Numbered from the stretch's first letter, positions 9,324-19,190 are shown. The stretch: DNA of 64,000 nucleotides from Fictibacillus nanhaiensis (GCA_017052515.1 JAFHKR010000039.1:1364001-1428000), one strand, 5' to 3'. The notes: generated from the letters alone by a model not told the origin. Numbers and translations are program-made.

Positions 9324-9354
9324 AAAAAACCTTCTTTCCAATAGAGGAAGAAGG
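9324..9354 (-). terminator. Intrinsic terminator between birA and panB
   Basis: On the minus strand CCTTCTTCC, a short loop, GGAAAGAAGG, then six T. It ends transcripts coming from the birA side about 155 bases after the birA stop, or ends a separate short RNA made from the 9355-9509 stretch. Confidence 0.85.
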
Positions 9355-9509
9355 CATAGGAAAAAATCCTAGACTTTTAGTGTTTGCTCCCTCTGTCCCG
9401 GTCCGAAATTTGGATCTAGGCAGATATAAGGTTTGTGGTCAAAACTAGACAAGATTAGTGCAGTTCCACACGGATACCGCCTACAACTTTATTTTATCAC
9501 GGACTTTCC
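9355..9509 (-). other. Structured-looking leader or 3' tail between birA and the terminator
   Basis: 155 bases with no ORF. On the minus strand it holds GATAAAAT (a -10-like box at the birA stop), then GTCTAG, CTAGATCC, a G-rich stretch GGACCGGGACAGAGGGAGC, and GTCTAGGA before the terminator at 9324-9354. I match it to no riboswitch class I know. It is either the 3' tail of the birA mRNA or a small RNA. Confidence 0.35.
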
Positions 9510-10487
9510 TTAAGTAGAAGGAAATTCGATATCAGCTGAATAGATGGAATGTACGACGCCATGATCGTCTTCTAAAAGCAGCACACCTTCTTCAGTGATT
9601 CCTTTTGCATAACCTGTGATGGCTCCTGTTATCGACCTTGCTGTAATTCGTTTTCCTAAACTGAACGCACGAGATTCCCATAACAGCTTGATCACACCAA
9701 ACCCGTTCTCCAAATATTGATTGTATAGGGTTTCGATCTCTTGAAGAAGCACACCCACCACTTCAGCTCGCTTGTATGTTTGTCCGCCTTCAATGGCTAG
9801 ACTTGTAGCGATCTCTCTGATCTCATCCGAAAAGTGGTTTCGTTCTTGATTCACGTTGATCCCGATGCCGACGATGACCGAATGAATGGAATCCGCTTCC
9901 GCTTGAAGTTCTGTTAAAATTCCAGCTGCCTTTTTTCCGCTGATCAAGATGTCGTTCGGCCATTTGATCGCTGCTTCGATGCCTGACACTTTTTCAATGG
10001 CCTTTGAAACGGCTACCGCGATAAGCAATGTCAGCTGAGGTGCTTTTTGAAGAGGTATATTAGGCTTTAAAATCAAGCTCATCCAAACTCCTGTCCCCCT
10101 AGGAGACTGCCACGCTCTTCCTAATCTTCCTCTGCCACCCGTCTGTTCGTCTGCGAGTACGATGCTTCCTTCGACCGCACCATCTCGAGCAAGAGCATGA
10201 GCGATCTCTTGGGTGCTATTTAAAGATTCTCTGTATGTGATCTTCTTTCCGAACGTTCCGTTACCTGTATATAACGAAACCTCTTCTGCGGTTACCGCAT
10301 CTGGTGACGTGACCAATCGGTATCCTCTCTTTTGAACCGCTTCAATCGTATAGCCACTCTTACGAAGTTCCGAAATGTGTTTCCAGATCGCTGTTCTTGA
10401 ACAATCCAGTCTGTTTGAGATCTCTTGACCCGAAACAAACTTTCCTTCTTGCTCTGTAAGCATGTGCAACAATGCTTCTTTCATCAT
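9510..10487 (-). CDS. birA: Biotin operon repressor / biotin-[acetyl-CoA carboxylase] ligase
   Basis: 325 residues, equal to the usual Bacillus length, when started at the ATG at 10487 (GGTGGGAG just upstream). An N-terminal winged helix (SGQEISNRLDCSRTAIWKHISELRKSGY, about 13-50) binds DNA. The ligase domain carries GGRGRLGRAWQSPRGTGVW, the biotinyl-AMP loop, and IKWPNDILI. It biotinylates acetyl-CoA and pyruvate carboxylases and represses biotin genes when not needed. The start overlaps the cca stop as ATGA, a translational coupling signature. Confidence 0.96.
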   Translation of the reverse strand: MMKEALLHMLTEQEGKFVSGQEISNRLDCSRTAIWKHISELRKSGYTIEAVQKRGYRLVTSPDAVTAEEVSLYTGNGTFGKKITYRESLNSTQEIAHALARDGAVEGSIVLADEQTGGRGRLGRAWQSPRGTGVWMSLILKPNIPLQKAPQLTLLIAVAVSKAIEKVSGIEAAIKWPNDILISGKKAAGILTELQAEADSIHSVIVGIGINVNQERNHFSDEIREIATSLAIEGGQTYKRAEVVGVLLQEIETLYNQYLENGFGVIKLLWESRAFSLGKRITARSITGAITGYAKGITEEGVLLLEDDHGVVHSIYSADIEFPST

Positions 10488-11665
10488 GGCTCCCACCTTT
10501 TTACCCAATCCTTTAGTGCGGCTGTGTCGAGTGATAGTTCACCCTCAACGATTTCTTTCTCCATCTCTTCTAGGAGCTTACCTAACCAGACACCTGGCTC
10601 ACGTTGAGTGATCTTTAACAAATCCTCGCCATCTAGCGGAATATCTTTTCTTGAGATGATCGGAATCTCGCTATTTAGCTGATGAAGTCGTTCCTTCAGA
10701 TGAGCATAATCTTTCTTTTCCATCGCACTTTTTAACGTTATGCTTGATAATGCGACCTCTAAGCCATAGCGGTATAAATCCAACTTGCTCCAAGAATCGA
10801 TTTCAAAAGCTGCCTTCAACTCGGCAACTTTTTTAATCATGTGATTAGGAAGTTTCCAACTTTTCAAGAATGATCTAACATCACTCACATCAGATAATAA
10901 CAAGATCGCTGTCCATCGTTGGTCATCGGATTTTAACCTGTTCCACTCGAATTCTTGATAGCTATCGTTCTGTTTTTCCTGCAGCTCAGTAGGCAAGTGA
11001 TTTAAAACAGAGGTTTTCTTCATATATTCGAGAACATTACCCGCTTGTTCCCCTTGAAGCAGTTTGATGAATTCGATCGCAATTCGTTCTGTAGAGATAC
11101 GCTTCAGCAGATGAGCTTTATCTTTGATCGCATCGATGGTCTTTCTTTCGATCGTCATGTCAAATACACTCATAAACCGCCACGCTCTCATGATCCGAAG
11201 TGGATCTTCAGAAAAACGGAGATTCGGATCGCCAACCGTTCGGATCTGCTTGTGCTCAAGATCATCTCGTCCTCCAAAGTGATCGATCACCTGAAAAGAA
11301 GTATCCATCGCCATCGCATTAAAGGTGAAATCTCTTCTAGAAAGATCTTCTTTCAGGTCATCTACAAACCACACTTTTGAAGGTCTTCTGTAATCTTTGT
11401 ATTCATCTTCTTTTCTAAACGTTGTAACTTCATAAGACACAGAGTCGTGTCTCACGATAACTGTTCCATGTTCAATACCGACCGGAATCGTCTTTGGAAA
11501 AATCCTCTGGACGTCTTCTGGTCTAGCGGAACTCGCAATATCGATATCTTTGATGTGACGCTGAAGTAAGAGGTCACGTATACAACCGCCAACAAAATAA
11601 GCGCTGTAGCCTTCTTCTTCTAACCTCTTTAATACCGGCAGAGCGTTTTCGAACATCTGGTTCAT
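10484..11665 (-). CDS. cca: CCA tRNA nucleotidyltransferase
   Basis: 393 residues. It adds or repairs the 3' CCA end of tRNAs without a template. The class-II nucleotidyltransferase head is clear: [31 protein letters not shown] (about 20-50, catalytic DID), VEVTTFR-like [22 protein letters not shown], and the template motif [12 protein letters not shown]. The C-terminal part is the expected all-helical tRNA-binding body. It overlaps bshA by 4 bases at its 5' end and birA by 4 at its 3' end. Cytoplasmic. Confidence 0.96.
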   Translation of the reverse strand: MNQMFENALPVLKRLEEEGYSAYFVGGCIRDLLLQRHIKDIDIASSARPEDVQRIFPKTIPVGIEHGTVIVRHDSVSYEVTTFRKEDEYKDYRRPSKVWFVDDLKEDLSRRDFTFNAMAMDTSFQVIDHFGGRDDLEHKQIRTVGDPNLRFSEDPLRIMRAWRFMSVFDMTIERKTIDAIKDKAHLLKRISTERIAIEFIKLLQGEQAGNVLEYMKKTSVLNHLPTELQEKQNDSYQEFEWNRLKSDDQRWTAILLLSDVSDVRSFLKSWKLPNHMIKKVAELKAAFEIDSWSKLDLYRYGLEVALSSITLKSAMEKKDYAHLKERLHQLNSEIPIISRKDIPLDGEDLLKITQREPGVWLGKLLEEMEKEIVEGELSLDTAALKDWVKRWEP

Positions 11666-12801
11666 ACCGAACGATCCTCTAACAATGAATAATAGATATC
11701 TTCATAGATGGAGACGATTTTGTCAGATAAGAAGTTTTCTTTTACATGTCTTACTGAATTTTCTCTAAACGTCATTAATTTTTCTTCATCCTTTAACAGA
11801 GCGATCGCTTTTTCTGCTACCGACTCTGGACGCCCTAACTCGACCATAAACCCTGTCTCACCATCAACGATGACTTCTGGAATTCCACCGATCTTCGTCC
11901 CGATTACAGGTACACCGCATGCCATCGCTTCTAACAGAACGAGTCCAAAGCTTTCTTTTTCAGACAAAAGGAGCTTCAAATCACAGATCGAGAACAATTC
12001 GCCGACATTCTCTTGTTTACCTAAGAACAGTACATCATCTTCAATATCCAGCTCACGCACGAGTTCACATGCCGTCGTTAGTTCTGGACCGTTTCCGATC
12101 AACAACAGCTTTGAAGTAAGCTCTTTTCGGATTAAGGCGAACGACTTAATCACATCTTCTAACCTTTTAACTTTTCTAAAATTGGAGATATGAACGATGA
12201 CTTTTTCGTTTTCATCGATTCCATATGTTTCTCTTAGTTCAGCATTATTACTTCTTCTGTAATACACTCTTTCGTCTACAAAGTTATGTACAGGGATAAT
12301 CTCTTTGTCGATATTCAACAACTCTAACGTATCTGCTTTTAATTGATGAGAAACCGAAGTGACTACATCTGATTTCTCGATGCCGAACTTAATCATTTCA
12401 CTTAGTGAAGGATCGTAGCCGAGGACCGTAATATCTGTTCCATGCAAGGTAGTGACGATCTTCATCTCATCGTTTAGCATCTGTTTCGCTAATACCGCAC
12501 ATACCGCATGAGGTACTGCATAATGAACATGAAGAAGATCAAGTTTTTCACGTTTTGCTACTTCCGCCATCTTGCTCGCTAAAGCCAGGTCATAAGGCGG
12601 GTATTTGAACACAGAATAATGGTTCACTTCCACTTCATGAAAGAAGATGTTCGGATAGAATTTTCCTAGACGAAAAGGAACACTAGATGTAATAAAATGG
12701 ATCTCATGTCCTTTTTCAGCTAATAGTTTTCCTAGTTCTGTCGCAACCACCCCTGATCCGCCTACGGTCGGATAACAGGTGATGCCGATTTTTAACGTCA
12801 T
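11662..12801 (-). CDS. bshA: N-acetyl-alpha-D-glucosaminyl L-malate synthase
   Basis: 379 residues, a GT4/GT-B glycosyltransferase. It joins GlcNAc from UDP-GlcNAc to L-malate, the first step of bacillithiol synthesis. Visible are the N-terminal [44 protein letters not shown], and the donor-site E-x7-E run [35 protein letters not shown] lies 7 bases before the ATG. It follows bshB1 by 11 bases, so the first two bacillithiol steps are co-transcribed. Formerly annotated ypjH. Confidence 0.96.
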   Translation of the reverse strand: MTLKIGITCYPTVGGSGVVATELGKLLAEKGHEIHFITSSVPFRLGKFYPNIFFHEVEVNHYSVFKYPPYDLALASKMAEVAKREKLDLLHVHYAVPHAVCAVLAKQMLNDEMKIVTTLHGTDITVLGYDPSLSEMIKFGIEKSDVVTSVSHQLKADTLELLNIDKEIIPVHNFVDERVYYRRSNNAELRETYGIDENEKVIVHISNFRKVKRLEDVIKSFALIRKELTSKLLLIGNGPELTTACELVRELDIEDDVLFLGKQENVGELFSICDLKLLLSEKESFGLVLLEAMACGVPVIGTKIGGIPEVIVDGETGFMVELGRPESVAEKAIALLKDEEKLMTFRENSVRHVKENFLSDKIVSIYEDIYYSLLEDRSV

Positions 12802-12812
12802 AGACTTTCTCC

Positions 12813-13505
12813 TTATAGATGGTTAGTGATATACGTTTGTTCTGGTATGAACCCTTCTGCATAACTGACACCTGCTTCAAGACCAAACAGTTTGTCACGG
12901 GATTCGACTCGTTCGATATAACCGTTCGTGAGTGGTGTATCGATACTTTCTAACGTTTTTACAAATTGTGATGGATAAGCTTTCAGTGCTTCGATCTTCG
13001 CGCTATAAGAATCGGTAACGTCTACAAACAACTGCGGTCTTTCTGCACTATTGATGAAGTAATAAAATATGTTATTTACCTTGTGCGCTAAAAGGCGTTT
13101 CGGGTCTTGAATATTTTTAATACCGGCAGAAAAGACCGCTTCTTTTACGAGACGTGCACAGTTTCCGTGATCTGGATGACGATCCACCCAATAGGGAGCG
13201 AACACATATTGTGGTTTATGCTCACGAATGACGGAAACCAGCTTTAAAATATTTTCTTCTTTCATATATAATCCACGGTCAGGCAACTGAAGATTACTTC
13301 TTGTTGTAACTCCTAAAATCCCAGCTGCTCTTTCTGCTTCTTTTTTTCGTATGTCTACGGTGCCGTTTGATGATAGTTCTGCTTCTGTTAAGTCGCAGAT
13401 GATCACGTCACGGCCTCTATCTGTTTCTGCTTTAATCGTAGCTCCCATACCGATCTCAACATCATCGGAATGAGCGCCAAAAGCAAGCCAGCTTTCAACG
13501 TTCAT
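12813..13505 (-). CDS. bshB1: Bacillithiol deacetylase BshB1
   Basis: 230 residues, PIG-L/LmbE-type zinc deacetylase. It removes the acetyl group from GlcNAc-malate to give GlcN-malate. The metal motif [10 protein letters not shown] (10-19; H-S-D-D) and the second histidine site DRHPDHGN are intact. The start ATG overlaps the mgsA stop (ATGA). A second deacetylase (BshB2) is not in the window, nor is bshC. Confidence 0.96.
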   Translation of the reverse strand: MNVESWLAFGAHSDDVEIGMGATIKAETDRGRDVIICDLTEAELSSNGTVDIRKKEAERAAGILGVTTRSNLQLPDRGLYMKEENILKLVSVIREHKPQYVFAPYWVDRHPDHGNCARLVKEAVFSAGIKNIQDPKRLLAHKVNNIFYYFINSAERPQLFVDVTDSYSAKIEALKAYPSQFVKTLESIDTPLTNGYIERVESRDKLFGLEAGVSYAEGFIPEQTYITNHL

Positions 13506-13918
13506 TTTTTCTCTGACTCTCTTTCATCTATTATTTTTCTCCAATCCAGATCTCCTCGTTCAAGTGAACGAATAAAAAGTTCTGCTGAAGCCACGTTGGT
13601 TGCGAGCGGAATCTGATACACATCACATAAACGCATCAATGCTGAAACATCTGGCTCATGAGGCTGTGCGGTCAACGGATCTCTGAAAAACAAGACAAGA
13701 TCAAGATCGTTTTCTGCGATCATAGCCCCTATCTGTTGATCGCCACCTAAAGGGCCGGATTTGAAACGTTTAATATCAAGCCCCGTCGCTTCATTTATTT
13801 TAAATCCTGTCGTTCCTGTCGCAAACAAGGTATGATCTTTAAGGATCGGTGCATATGCGACGGTAAAATTAATCATATCGTTCTTTTTCTTATCGTGCGC
13901 AATAAGAGCTATCTTCAT
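13502..13918 (-). CDS. mgsA: Methylglyoxal synthase
   Basis: 138 residues. It converts dihydroxyacetone phosphate to methylglyoxal and phosphate, a bypass when sugar phosphates build up. Motifs: [10 protein letters not shown] (3-12), [15 protein letters not shown] (phosphate binding), [15 protein letters not shown] with the catalytic Asp, and [25 protein letters not shown] lies 6 bases before the ATG. Bacillithiol takes part in methylglyoxal detoxification, so co-transcription with bshB1-bshA makes physiological sense. Confidence 0.97.
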   Translation of the reverse strand: MKIALIAHDKKKNDMINFTVAYAPILKDHTLFATGTTGFKINEATGLDIKRFKSGPLGGDQQIGAMIAENDLDLVLFFRDPLTAQPHEPDVSALMRLCDVYQIPLATNVASAELFIRSLERGDLDWRKIIDERESEKK

Positions 13919-13929
13919 AGTATCCCCTC

Positions 13930-14733
13930 TTATTCCATAATATTTTCAAGGCCGTATACAAGACCTTCAATGTTCATTACACTTTCTACCGCAAGTCGAA
14001 CACCAGGCATGAAGGACGTTCTGTTCATAGAATCGTGACGGATCGTTAATACTTGACCTTCACCTCCGAAAATAACTTCTTGGTGAGCGACCAGTCCTGG
14101 TAATCTTACACTATGAATACGGATCCCTTCTAGTTCAGCGCCTCGAGCTCCTTTCAGATCTTCTTGTTCATCGGGATGACCTTGTTTCTTTTCTTCTCTC
14201 ACTTCTGTGATCAGTTGTGCGGTTTTTAATGCCGTTCCTGACGGTGCATCCAGCTTTTGATCATGATGCTTTTCAATGATCTCGATATCAGGAAGATATT
14301 TCGCTGCCATTTGGGAAAATTTCATCATTAAAATTGCACCGATCGCAAAGTTTGGCGCGATGATAGCTCCTGTTTGTTTATCTTCAGCGAGAGCTTTTAG
14401 ACGCTCTAGGTCTTCGTTTGAAAAACCAGTTGTTCCGATCACCGTGCGCAGACCTTTGTTAAGGGCTAACTCAAGGTGTTTTTTGCCGATATCTGGACGA
14501 GTAAGATCGACAACGACATCTGCTTCAATAGAAGCAAGACAGTTTTCCATATCATCGTATACAGGTGCTTCTAAAGACTGAGGTGCACCTAAAAGATCTT
14601 TTACTTGAAGTCCGTCATTTTTTGAATCTACCGCTGCCACAAGTTCAAAATGAGGAGTTTCTGCGATCATCTTCAACGCTTCTTGCCCCATCTTTCCTCG
14701 TGGTCCCGCAAGTATGATACGAATATTATTCAT
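13930..14733 (-). CDS. dapB: 4-hydroxy-tetrahydrodipicolinate reductase
   Basis: 267 residues from the ATG at 14733 (AGGAGAG upstream); the longer frame to 14784 would run into ypjD. It reduces hydroxytetrahydrodipicolinate with NAD(P)H in the lysine/diaminopimelate pathway, which also feeds dipicolinic acid of spores. Motifs: nucleotide-binding [32 protein letters not shown], and the substrate site [17 protein letters not shown]. It overlaps ypjD by 8 bases. Confidence 0.96.
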   Translation of the reverse strand: MNNIRIILAGPRGKMGQEALKMIAETPHFELVAAVDSKNDGLQVKDLLGAPQSLEAPVYDDMENCLASIEADVVVDLTRPDIGKKHLELALNKGLRTVIGTTGFSNEDLERLKALAEDKQTGAIIAPNFAIGAILMMKFSQMAAKYLPDIEIIEKHHDQKLDAPSGTALKTAQLITEVREEKKQGHPDEQEDLKGARGAELEGIRIHSVRLPGLVAHQEVIFGGEGQVLTIRHDSMNRTSFMPGVRLAVESVMNIEGLVYGLENIME

Positions 14734-15070
14734 GTGTCGTCTCTCCTTCTTTTTTTGTCCATCTGTCTTTGTCGCGAGTTTCAAACTTATTCATAACGGT
14801 TTTTAACGCATCATCCAGATCTATATTCAATGAATTCGCCAGACAGATCAAAACGAAGAACATATCTCCAAGTTCTTCTTCTACTGTCTTCTTATCCTCT
14901 GTTGATTTCTTCGGTTTCTCACCATAGTGGTGGTTCACTTCACGAGCAAGTTCACCTAGTTCTTCAGTTAATCGTGCAAGCATAGCTAAAGGACTGAAAT
15001 AGCCTTCTTTGAACTGTGATATGTATTGATCTACAACGTCCTGACTCTCTTTTAATGTACGATTGGCCAT
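14726..15070 (-). CDS. ypjD: MazG-like nucleotide pyrophosphohydrolase YpjD
   Basis: 114 residues from the ATG at 15070 (GAGGAG upstream; the ATG at 15088 overlaps that site). MazG-fold metal ligands appear as [12 protein letters not shown] and [17 protein letters not shown] (EExxE and ExxD patterns). It should hydrolyse nucleoside triphosphates to monophosphates, probably as house cleaning; the exact substrate is unknown. First gene of the long block running through dapB to birA. Confidence 0.9.
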   Translation of the reverse strand: MANRTLKESQDVVDQYISQFKEGYFSPLAMLARLTEELGELAREVNHHYGEKPKKSTEDKKTVEEELGDMFFVLICLANSLNIDLDDALKTVMNKFETRDKDRWTKKEGETTHE

Positions 15071-15106
15071 GATGTTGACACTCCTCATTCAATATTAGTC
15101 TTCTAT

Positions 15107-15159
15107 ATGTTATCGGTATTTTTTCTGTTTGACAAATTTCATGAAATTTCGCTTATAAT
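15107..15159. promoter_or_regulatory. Divergent back-to-back sigma-A promoters sharing one -35 region
   Basis: Minus strand, for ypjD: TTGTCA (15135-15130), 17-base spacer, TAACAT (15112-15107). Plus strand, for the YitT-family gene: TTGACA (15129-15134), spacer of 19, TATAAT (15154-15159), or TTATAA at 18. The two -35 boxes overlap in the palindrome TTTGACAAA, so both polymerases would compete for the same DNA. Confidence 0.6.
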
Positions 15160-15213
15160 AGGAAGGCATGACTAAAAACAACTGGAGTATTTTTTTAGAA
15201 AGTAGGCCTCCTT

Positions 15214-16086
15214 ATGACTTATCCAATCAAACTAAAAAATATTTTGTTCATCTTACTTGGCGCAGCCATCTTTTCATTCGGAATCGTTCATTTTAACATG
15301 ACGAACAATTTGGCAGAAGGTGGTTTTACAGGGATTACGCTTATTCTCTATTTTCTTTTCTCGATCGATCCTTCTTATTCTAACCTTGCGCTCAACATTC
15401 CATTGTTCTTTGTCGGATGGAAATTGCTAGGAAGAAACGCCTTTATCTATACAATTATCGGAACCGTAGCCGTGTCTGTGTTTTTGTTTATCTTTCAGCG
15501 CTTCTCATTCGTTACGATCAATCTGAGGGAAGATATGACACTTGCCGCTTTGTTTGCTGGTGTATTTATCGGAGTCGGACTTGGCATCATCTTCCGTTTT
15601 GGTGGGACGACTGGCGGAGTGGATATCATCGCAAGACTCGGACATAAATTTTTAGGCTGGAGCATGGGTAAGACGATGTTCATCTTTGATTTCGTTGTTA
15701 TCGCGATCTCTCTCGTATACTTAGACTATAAAGAAGCGATGTACACACTTGTTGCTGTATTCATCGGTGCACGTGTGATCGATTTTATGCAAGAAGGCGC
15801 ATATGCTGGTAAAGCGGTCATGATTTTTTCAGATAAAAATACCGAGATCGCAGCAGATATTATTAAAGAACTAGACCGTGGAGCGACGATCTTAAACGGT
15901 AAAGGTTCATTTACAGGGAATATTCGTGAAGTGCTGTACTGCGTAATCGCTAAGAACGAGATCGTCCGCATCAAGCAAGTGATCGAACGTATCGATCCGC
16001 ATGCTTTCGTTACCGTAAATGATGTTCATGAAGTCATCGGCGAAGGTTTTACACTAGATGCCGATAAGAATCCGATAGGTAGATAG
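15214..16086 (+). CDS. YitT-family membrane protein (YpjC-like)
   Basis: 290 residues. The N-terminal two thirds hold about five to six membrane segments typical of the DUF161/YitT family (ILFILLGAAIFSFGIVHF, IYTIIGTVAVSVFLFIF, LAALFAGVFIGVGLGIIF, FIFDFVVIAISLVYL). The motif RFGGTTGGVDIIARL is characteristic. The C-terminal 90 residues form the cytosolic DUF2179 domain (GATILNGKGSFTGNIREVLYCVI). Function unknown; transport has been proposed for the family. Position beside ypjD-ypjB matches ypjC in B. subtilis, though here it is divergent from ypjD. Confidence 0.85.
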   Translation: MTYPIKLKNILFILLGAAIFSFGIVHFNMTNNLAEGGFTGITLILYFLFSIDPSYSNLALNIPLFFVGWKLLGRNAFIYTIIGTVAVSVFLFIFQRFSFVTINLREDMTLAALFAGVFIGVGLGIIFRFGGTTGGVDIIARLGHKFLGWSMGKTMFIFDFVVIAISLVYLDYKEAMYTLVAVFIGARVIDFMQEGAYAGKAVMIFSDKNTEIAADIIKELDRGATILNGKGSFTGNIREVLYCVIAKNEIVRIKQVIERIDPHAFVTVNDVHEVIGEGFTLDADKNPIGR

Positions 16087-16087
16087 A

Positions 16088-16119
16088 AAAAAAGCTCCCG
16101 ATTACGTATCGGGAGCTTT
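16088..16119. terminator. Bidirectional terminator between two convergent genes
   Basis: A perfect 12-bp stem, AAAGCTCCCGAT and ATCGGGAGCTTT, with a 5-base loop. It has an A run on the left, so it is a strong terminator for the minus-strand protease gene and a weaker one for the plus-strand YitT gene. Confidence 0.9.
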
Positions 16120-16134
16120 ACTGTTAGTTTAGAA

Positions 16135-16815
16135 TTAGTCGTCTTGGTTCATCCCTAAGAACATGAAGATGAATCGTGCTAGTTCTAGCAACGCCACAAG
16201 AGCACCAGCTACATAAGTTAATGCAGCAGCATTTAGTACTTTACGTGCTCCTCGCTCTTCATTGTTGCGGATCAGACCTGTTGAAACGATCTGGTCCATC
16301 GCACGAGAGCTTGCATTAAACTCAACCGGAAGTGTAACGAACTGAAACAATACAGCTACTGACATGAAGATGATCCCAAGAAGGAACAGGTTCATTGAGC
16401 TTAAAAGCATACCACCAAGAATCAATAGAAACGAAAAGTTAGATCCGATGTTAGCTACAGGAACCAACGCATGTCTGAAGCGTAAGAACGCATACCCTTC
16501 AGCATCTTGAATCGCATGCCCTACTTCGTGGGCTGCAACGGCTGCACCTGCAATCGAACTTCCGTAATAGTTATCTTCAGATAAACGAACCACTTTACTA
16601 CGAGGGTCATAATGATCGGATAACATCCCTCTCACTGGCTCAACTTGAACGTTGTAGAGTCCGTTTTGGTCTAAAATCTCTCTTGCTACTTCAGCACCCG
16701 TCTTACCTGTGCTGTTACTCACTTTTGAATACTTTTTGTACGTGCTTTTCACTCGCATCTGTGCCCAGATTGGAACGATAAGCAAAATTGCGAAGTAGAT
16801 TAAAAATCCACCCAT
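16135..16815 (-). CDS. YugP-type membrane zinc metallopeptidase
   Basis: 226 residues from the ATG at 16815, which has GGAGG 10 bases upstream and gives the normal YugP length. The zinc motif HEVGHAIQ lies near residue 97, followed by membrane segments (SNFSFLLILGGMLLSSMN, LFLLGIIFMSVAVLFQFV). The C-terminal RKVLNAAALTYVAGALVALLEL is conserved in the family (DUF230). Substrate unknown. In B. subtilis yugP lies elsewhere, so its position between the YitT gene and ypjB is specific to this lineage. Confidence 0.88.
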   Translation of the reverse strand: MGGFLIYFAILLIVPIWAQMRVKSTYKKYSKVSNSTGKTGAEVAREILDQNGLYNVQVEPVRGMLSDHYDPRSKVVRLSEDNYYGSSIAGAAVAAHEVGHAIQDAEGYAFLRFRHALVPVANIGSNFSFLLILGGMLLSSMNLFLLGIIFMSVAVLFQFVTLPVEFNASSRAMDQIVSTGLIRNNEERGARKVLNAAALTYVAGALVALLELARFIFMFLGMNQDD

Positions 16816-16908
16816 CGTTGGCATTCCTCCATATAAAAAGCTTTTGATAGTCACATTTTACGTTTTCAGCTCACAGTTTGTCAAAGAATACGCATGACTC
16901 ATGACCCA

Positions 16909-17703
16909 TTATCTTTTATCCGGTACTCTTAAGCCATCTTGCTGATCACCTTTGTATTTTCTCCATCCAACGTAAGCTAGTGTTGATGATATGATGCCAC
17001 CGATTGAAAATATTAGCCAAAAAAGCGATGGCTCCGAGTTGTCTTTTTTTGCAAAGAACAGTGCTTCAAAGTCTGCAGCAGCAGTTTCAAGCTGTTTTTG
17101 ATGATCGGCATTCGATAGAATCTGACTGCGGTTCGTATCAACGTAAGAAACGTGTTCATCGAGCTTTTCTAGATCTTCATCTTTCAGGTCGACCATGAGT
17201 GCAGGTCTGACCGTTTCGTACCGTTCTAGTAAGAGGTTTGCCGCCTGATGAAACGCCACAGAATCGTCCTCGCTGATTCCTTTTTCCATCGTGATAAACG
17301 GCTCGAGCATCATCAGACCTGTTTTCTTCCATAACGGTTCATAGTCGGTCTGAAGGGCATCTACTAATAAACGAACCTCTGTAAGCTTGTTTAGCTTTTT
17401 TTCCTTCGACCATTCGGGATTCTGAAGAGAAGACACGGCATCTCTAAACGTATACTCAACGAGACGCTTCTGTTCTGGCCTCAAGGACAAGACATCTTCT
17501 ATATGAATGATGTTGGCTGAAGTAAACTGTAACACTCCCGCAGCTTCTTCATACCGTTCTATCTTACCAAGCTCCCAGATCTCACTCGTTAGCTCATTGA
17601 TTTCAGACCATTCTTTTGTTTTTGTATGATTTGATGCAAATGCTGGCATAGCAAGTCCGAAAACCATACAAAGAACCATCAATGCCCATCCAAACCTTCT
17701 CAT
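16909..17703 (-). CDS. ypjB: Sporulation protein YpjB
   Basis: 264 residues. A signal peptide (MRRFGWALMVLCMVFGLAMPAFAS) leads into a helical extracytoplasmic region, then one C-terminal membrane segment (PSLFWLIFSIGGIISSTLAYVGW) and a short basic tail. YpjB is associated with sporulation in Bacillus; its molecular role is unknown. AGGAGGG lies 7 bases before the ATG. The downstream gap to the YugP-like gene is under 100 bases. Confidence 0.85.
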   Translation of the reverse strand: MRRFGWALMVLCMVFGLAMPAFASNHTKTKEWSEINELTSEIWELGKIERYEEAAGVLQFTSANIIHIEDVLSLRPEQKRLVEYTFRDAVSSLQNPEWSKEKKLNKLTEVRLLVDALQTDYEPLWKKTGLMMLEPFITMEKGISEDDSVAFHQAANLLLERYETVRPALMVDLKDEDLEKLDEHVSYVDTNRSQILSNADHQKQLETAAADFEALFFAKKDNSEPSLFWLIFSIGGIISSTLAYVGWRKYKGDQQDGLRVPDKR

Positions 17704-17787
17704 CCGTTGTCCCTCCTGTACCCTTATACTTAAAACGTATGAGAGCTAGGACAAGGATAGACCTAGAATTACGGATTTAGAGCGTAC

Positions 17788-18354
17788 TCACGCTTTTCTC
17801 ATCTTCCAAACAATGAAGATCGACAGCGCAGATAACCAGAAGGTCAAGTATCCGATCAGATCTTGATAAGGATCTAGAATGTCATACCTCGGCATCATAT
17901 CAAACACATAGTCGATGATCTCGTTATGAAATAGGATGAGTGCTGCGATGGTTACGTGCCAACCCTTGATCTTATAAAACGGCGCATATAATATTCCTTG
18001 AACTGCCATACCGAGGTGTGAAAAGATAAGCATATAATTGATAAGATCAAGAGGCGTCCCAACAAGAGCACCGCCAAGATTCATCCCTACTGCCCATATA
18101 CCATACTTAAAAAGTGATGCCACCGCTAATGCCTCGATTAACCCGTGTTGCTTATCTCTCAAAAAGCCGATGATGACAAAAACAAAAAACAAAGATGCTG
18201 TCGGACTGTCTGGCACGAAAGGTAAAAAGTACCAAGGTGTATCTTGAAGCTGATAAAGGTACCAATAATAACCGTAGATCGTGCCAAGTATGTTGATCAG
18301 AAGTAATATTAATAAAAACATTCGATCCATGATGATCGTTCGAATCCAGGACAT
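17788..18354 (-). CDS. ypjA: YpjA, DUF1405 membrane protein
   Basis: 188 residues from the ATG at 18354 (AAGGAG 9 bases upstream; the GTG at 18360 would be too close). Five or more membrane segments, among them MFLLILLLINILGTIYGYYWYL and FLPFVPDSPTASLFFVFVIIGFL. The PDSP and KYGIWAV.MN patterns are typical of DUF1405. Function unknown; it always sits beside qcrABC in Bacillus, which hints at a membrane energy-related role. Confidence 0.88.
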   Translation of the reverse strand: MSWIRTIIMDRMFLLILLLINILGTIYGYYWYLYQLQDTPWYFLPFVPDSPTASLFFVFVIIGFLRDKQHGLIEALAVASLFKYGIWAVGMNLGGALVGTPLDLINYMLIFSHLGMAVQGILYAPFYKIKGWHVTIAALILFHNEIIDYVFDMMPRYDILDPYQDLIGYLTFWLSALSIFIVWKMRKA

Positions 18355-18385
18355 AATCACATGCTCCTTTTATTACGATGTTCAG

Positions 18386-18416
18386 AAAAGAAGCCGACCC
18401 ATACTGAGCCGGCTTC
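18386..18416 (-). terminator. Terminator of qcrABC
   Basis: GAAGCCGGC paired with GTCGGCTTC (one G-U), then TTTTC on the minus strand, starting 6 bases after the qcrC stop codon. Confidence 0.9.
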
Positions 18417-18422
18417 TATCTA

Positions 18423-19190
18423 TTATTTCTTTTCAAGTTTTGAGATAAACTCAGCTAATTGTTTTAGCTCTTTATCTGAACCTTTAAACGCATTCGGAGG
18501 CATAGCTGGTGGCTTACCTTCTTTTGCGATCTTCATGATCTCTTCAGGCTTTAATCCTGTACCGACCAACGATGGTCCTGAAGCTCCACCTGACAACGTG
18601 TTACCATGACAGCCTACACAGCTCTGTTTTTGGTAGATCTTGTATCCAGGATCGTTTTCATCAAAACTAACATCGACGATCTTACCTTGAGTCTTCGCTT
18701 TTTCCCAATCGTGTGTCACAACAGATTCCCATGTTAGATATGTAACAGAGATCAAACCTAATAACATTAATCCAGTTGCGATCGGACGTTTAGAAGGACG
18801 TCGCTCCAACCCTTTGTCTAAGAATGGTGCAAGCATTAAAGCACCAAACGCTAGACCCGGTATAATAACAGTACCGATAAGAACATAATCCCCTGCCGCA
18901 TACTTGTACTTCAGAAGCTGGTATAGAAATAGGAAGTACCAGTCTGGTAGAGGAATATATCCAGCATCGGTAGGATCTGCTTTTTTCTCCAAAGGAGATT
19001 CATGGACGATTGTTAGGATGAGGTATCCGATTAAGAATACGGCTCCTACCATCCATTCTTTTAAAAGAAAGTTTGGCCAGAACGCTTCCGTTTTTCCTGG
19101 AAACTCCGAATAGTCTTTAGGAATATTCGGCTTGCGTTCAGCAGGGACACGAGAGTCACCGACAAACTTCATTCCTTTACCGCGATGCAT
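18423..19190 (-). CDS. qcrC: Menaquinol:cytochrome c reductase, cytochrome b/c subunit
   Basis: 255 residues. This subunit fuses the subunit IV-like C-terminal part of cytochrome b (membrane segments at about 48-66, 100-125 and 140-160) to a cytochrome c domain facing outside. The c-type heme site is SCVGCHGNTLSGGASGPSLVGTG (CxxCH near residue 195), with axial Met in KPPAMPPNAF. It passes electrons from the Rieske centre to cytochrome c. AGGAGGG precedes the ATG. Confidence 0.96.
   Translation of the reverse strand: MHRGKGMKFVGDSRVPAERKPNIPKDYSEFPGKTEAFWPNFLLKEWMVGAVFLIGYLILTIVHESPLEKKADPTDAGYIPLPDWYFLFLYQLLKYKYAAGDYVLIGTVIIPGLAFGALMLAPFLDKGLERRPSKRPIATGLMLLGLISVTYLTWESVVTHDWEKAKTQGKIVDVSFDENDPGYKIYQKQSCVGCHGNTLSGGASGPSLVGTGLKPEEIMKIAKEGKPPAMPPNAFKGSDKELKQLAEFISKLEKK

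Noticed and set aside
9104-9448. Plus-strand ORF of 114 codons
   Set aside because: It covers repeat copy 2 and the birA-panB terminator, lacks a ribosome binding site and resembles no protein.
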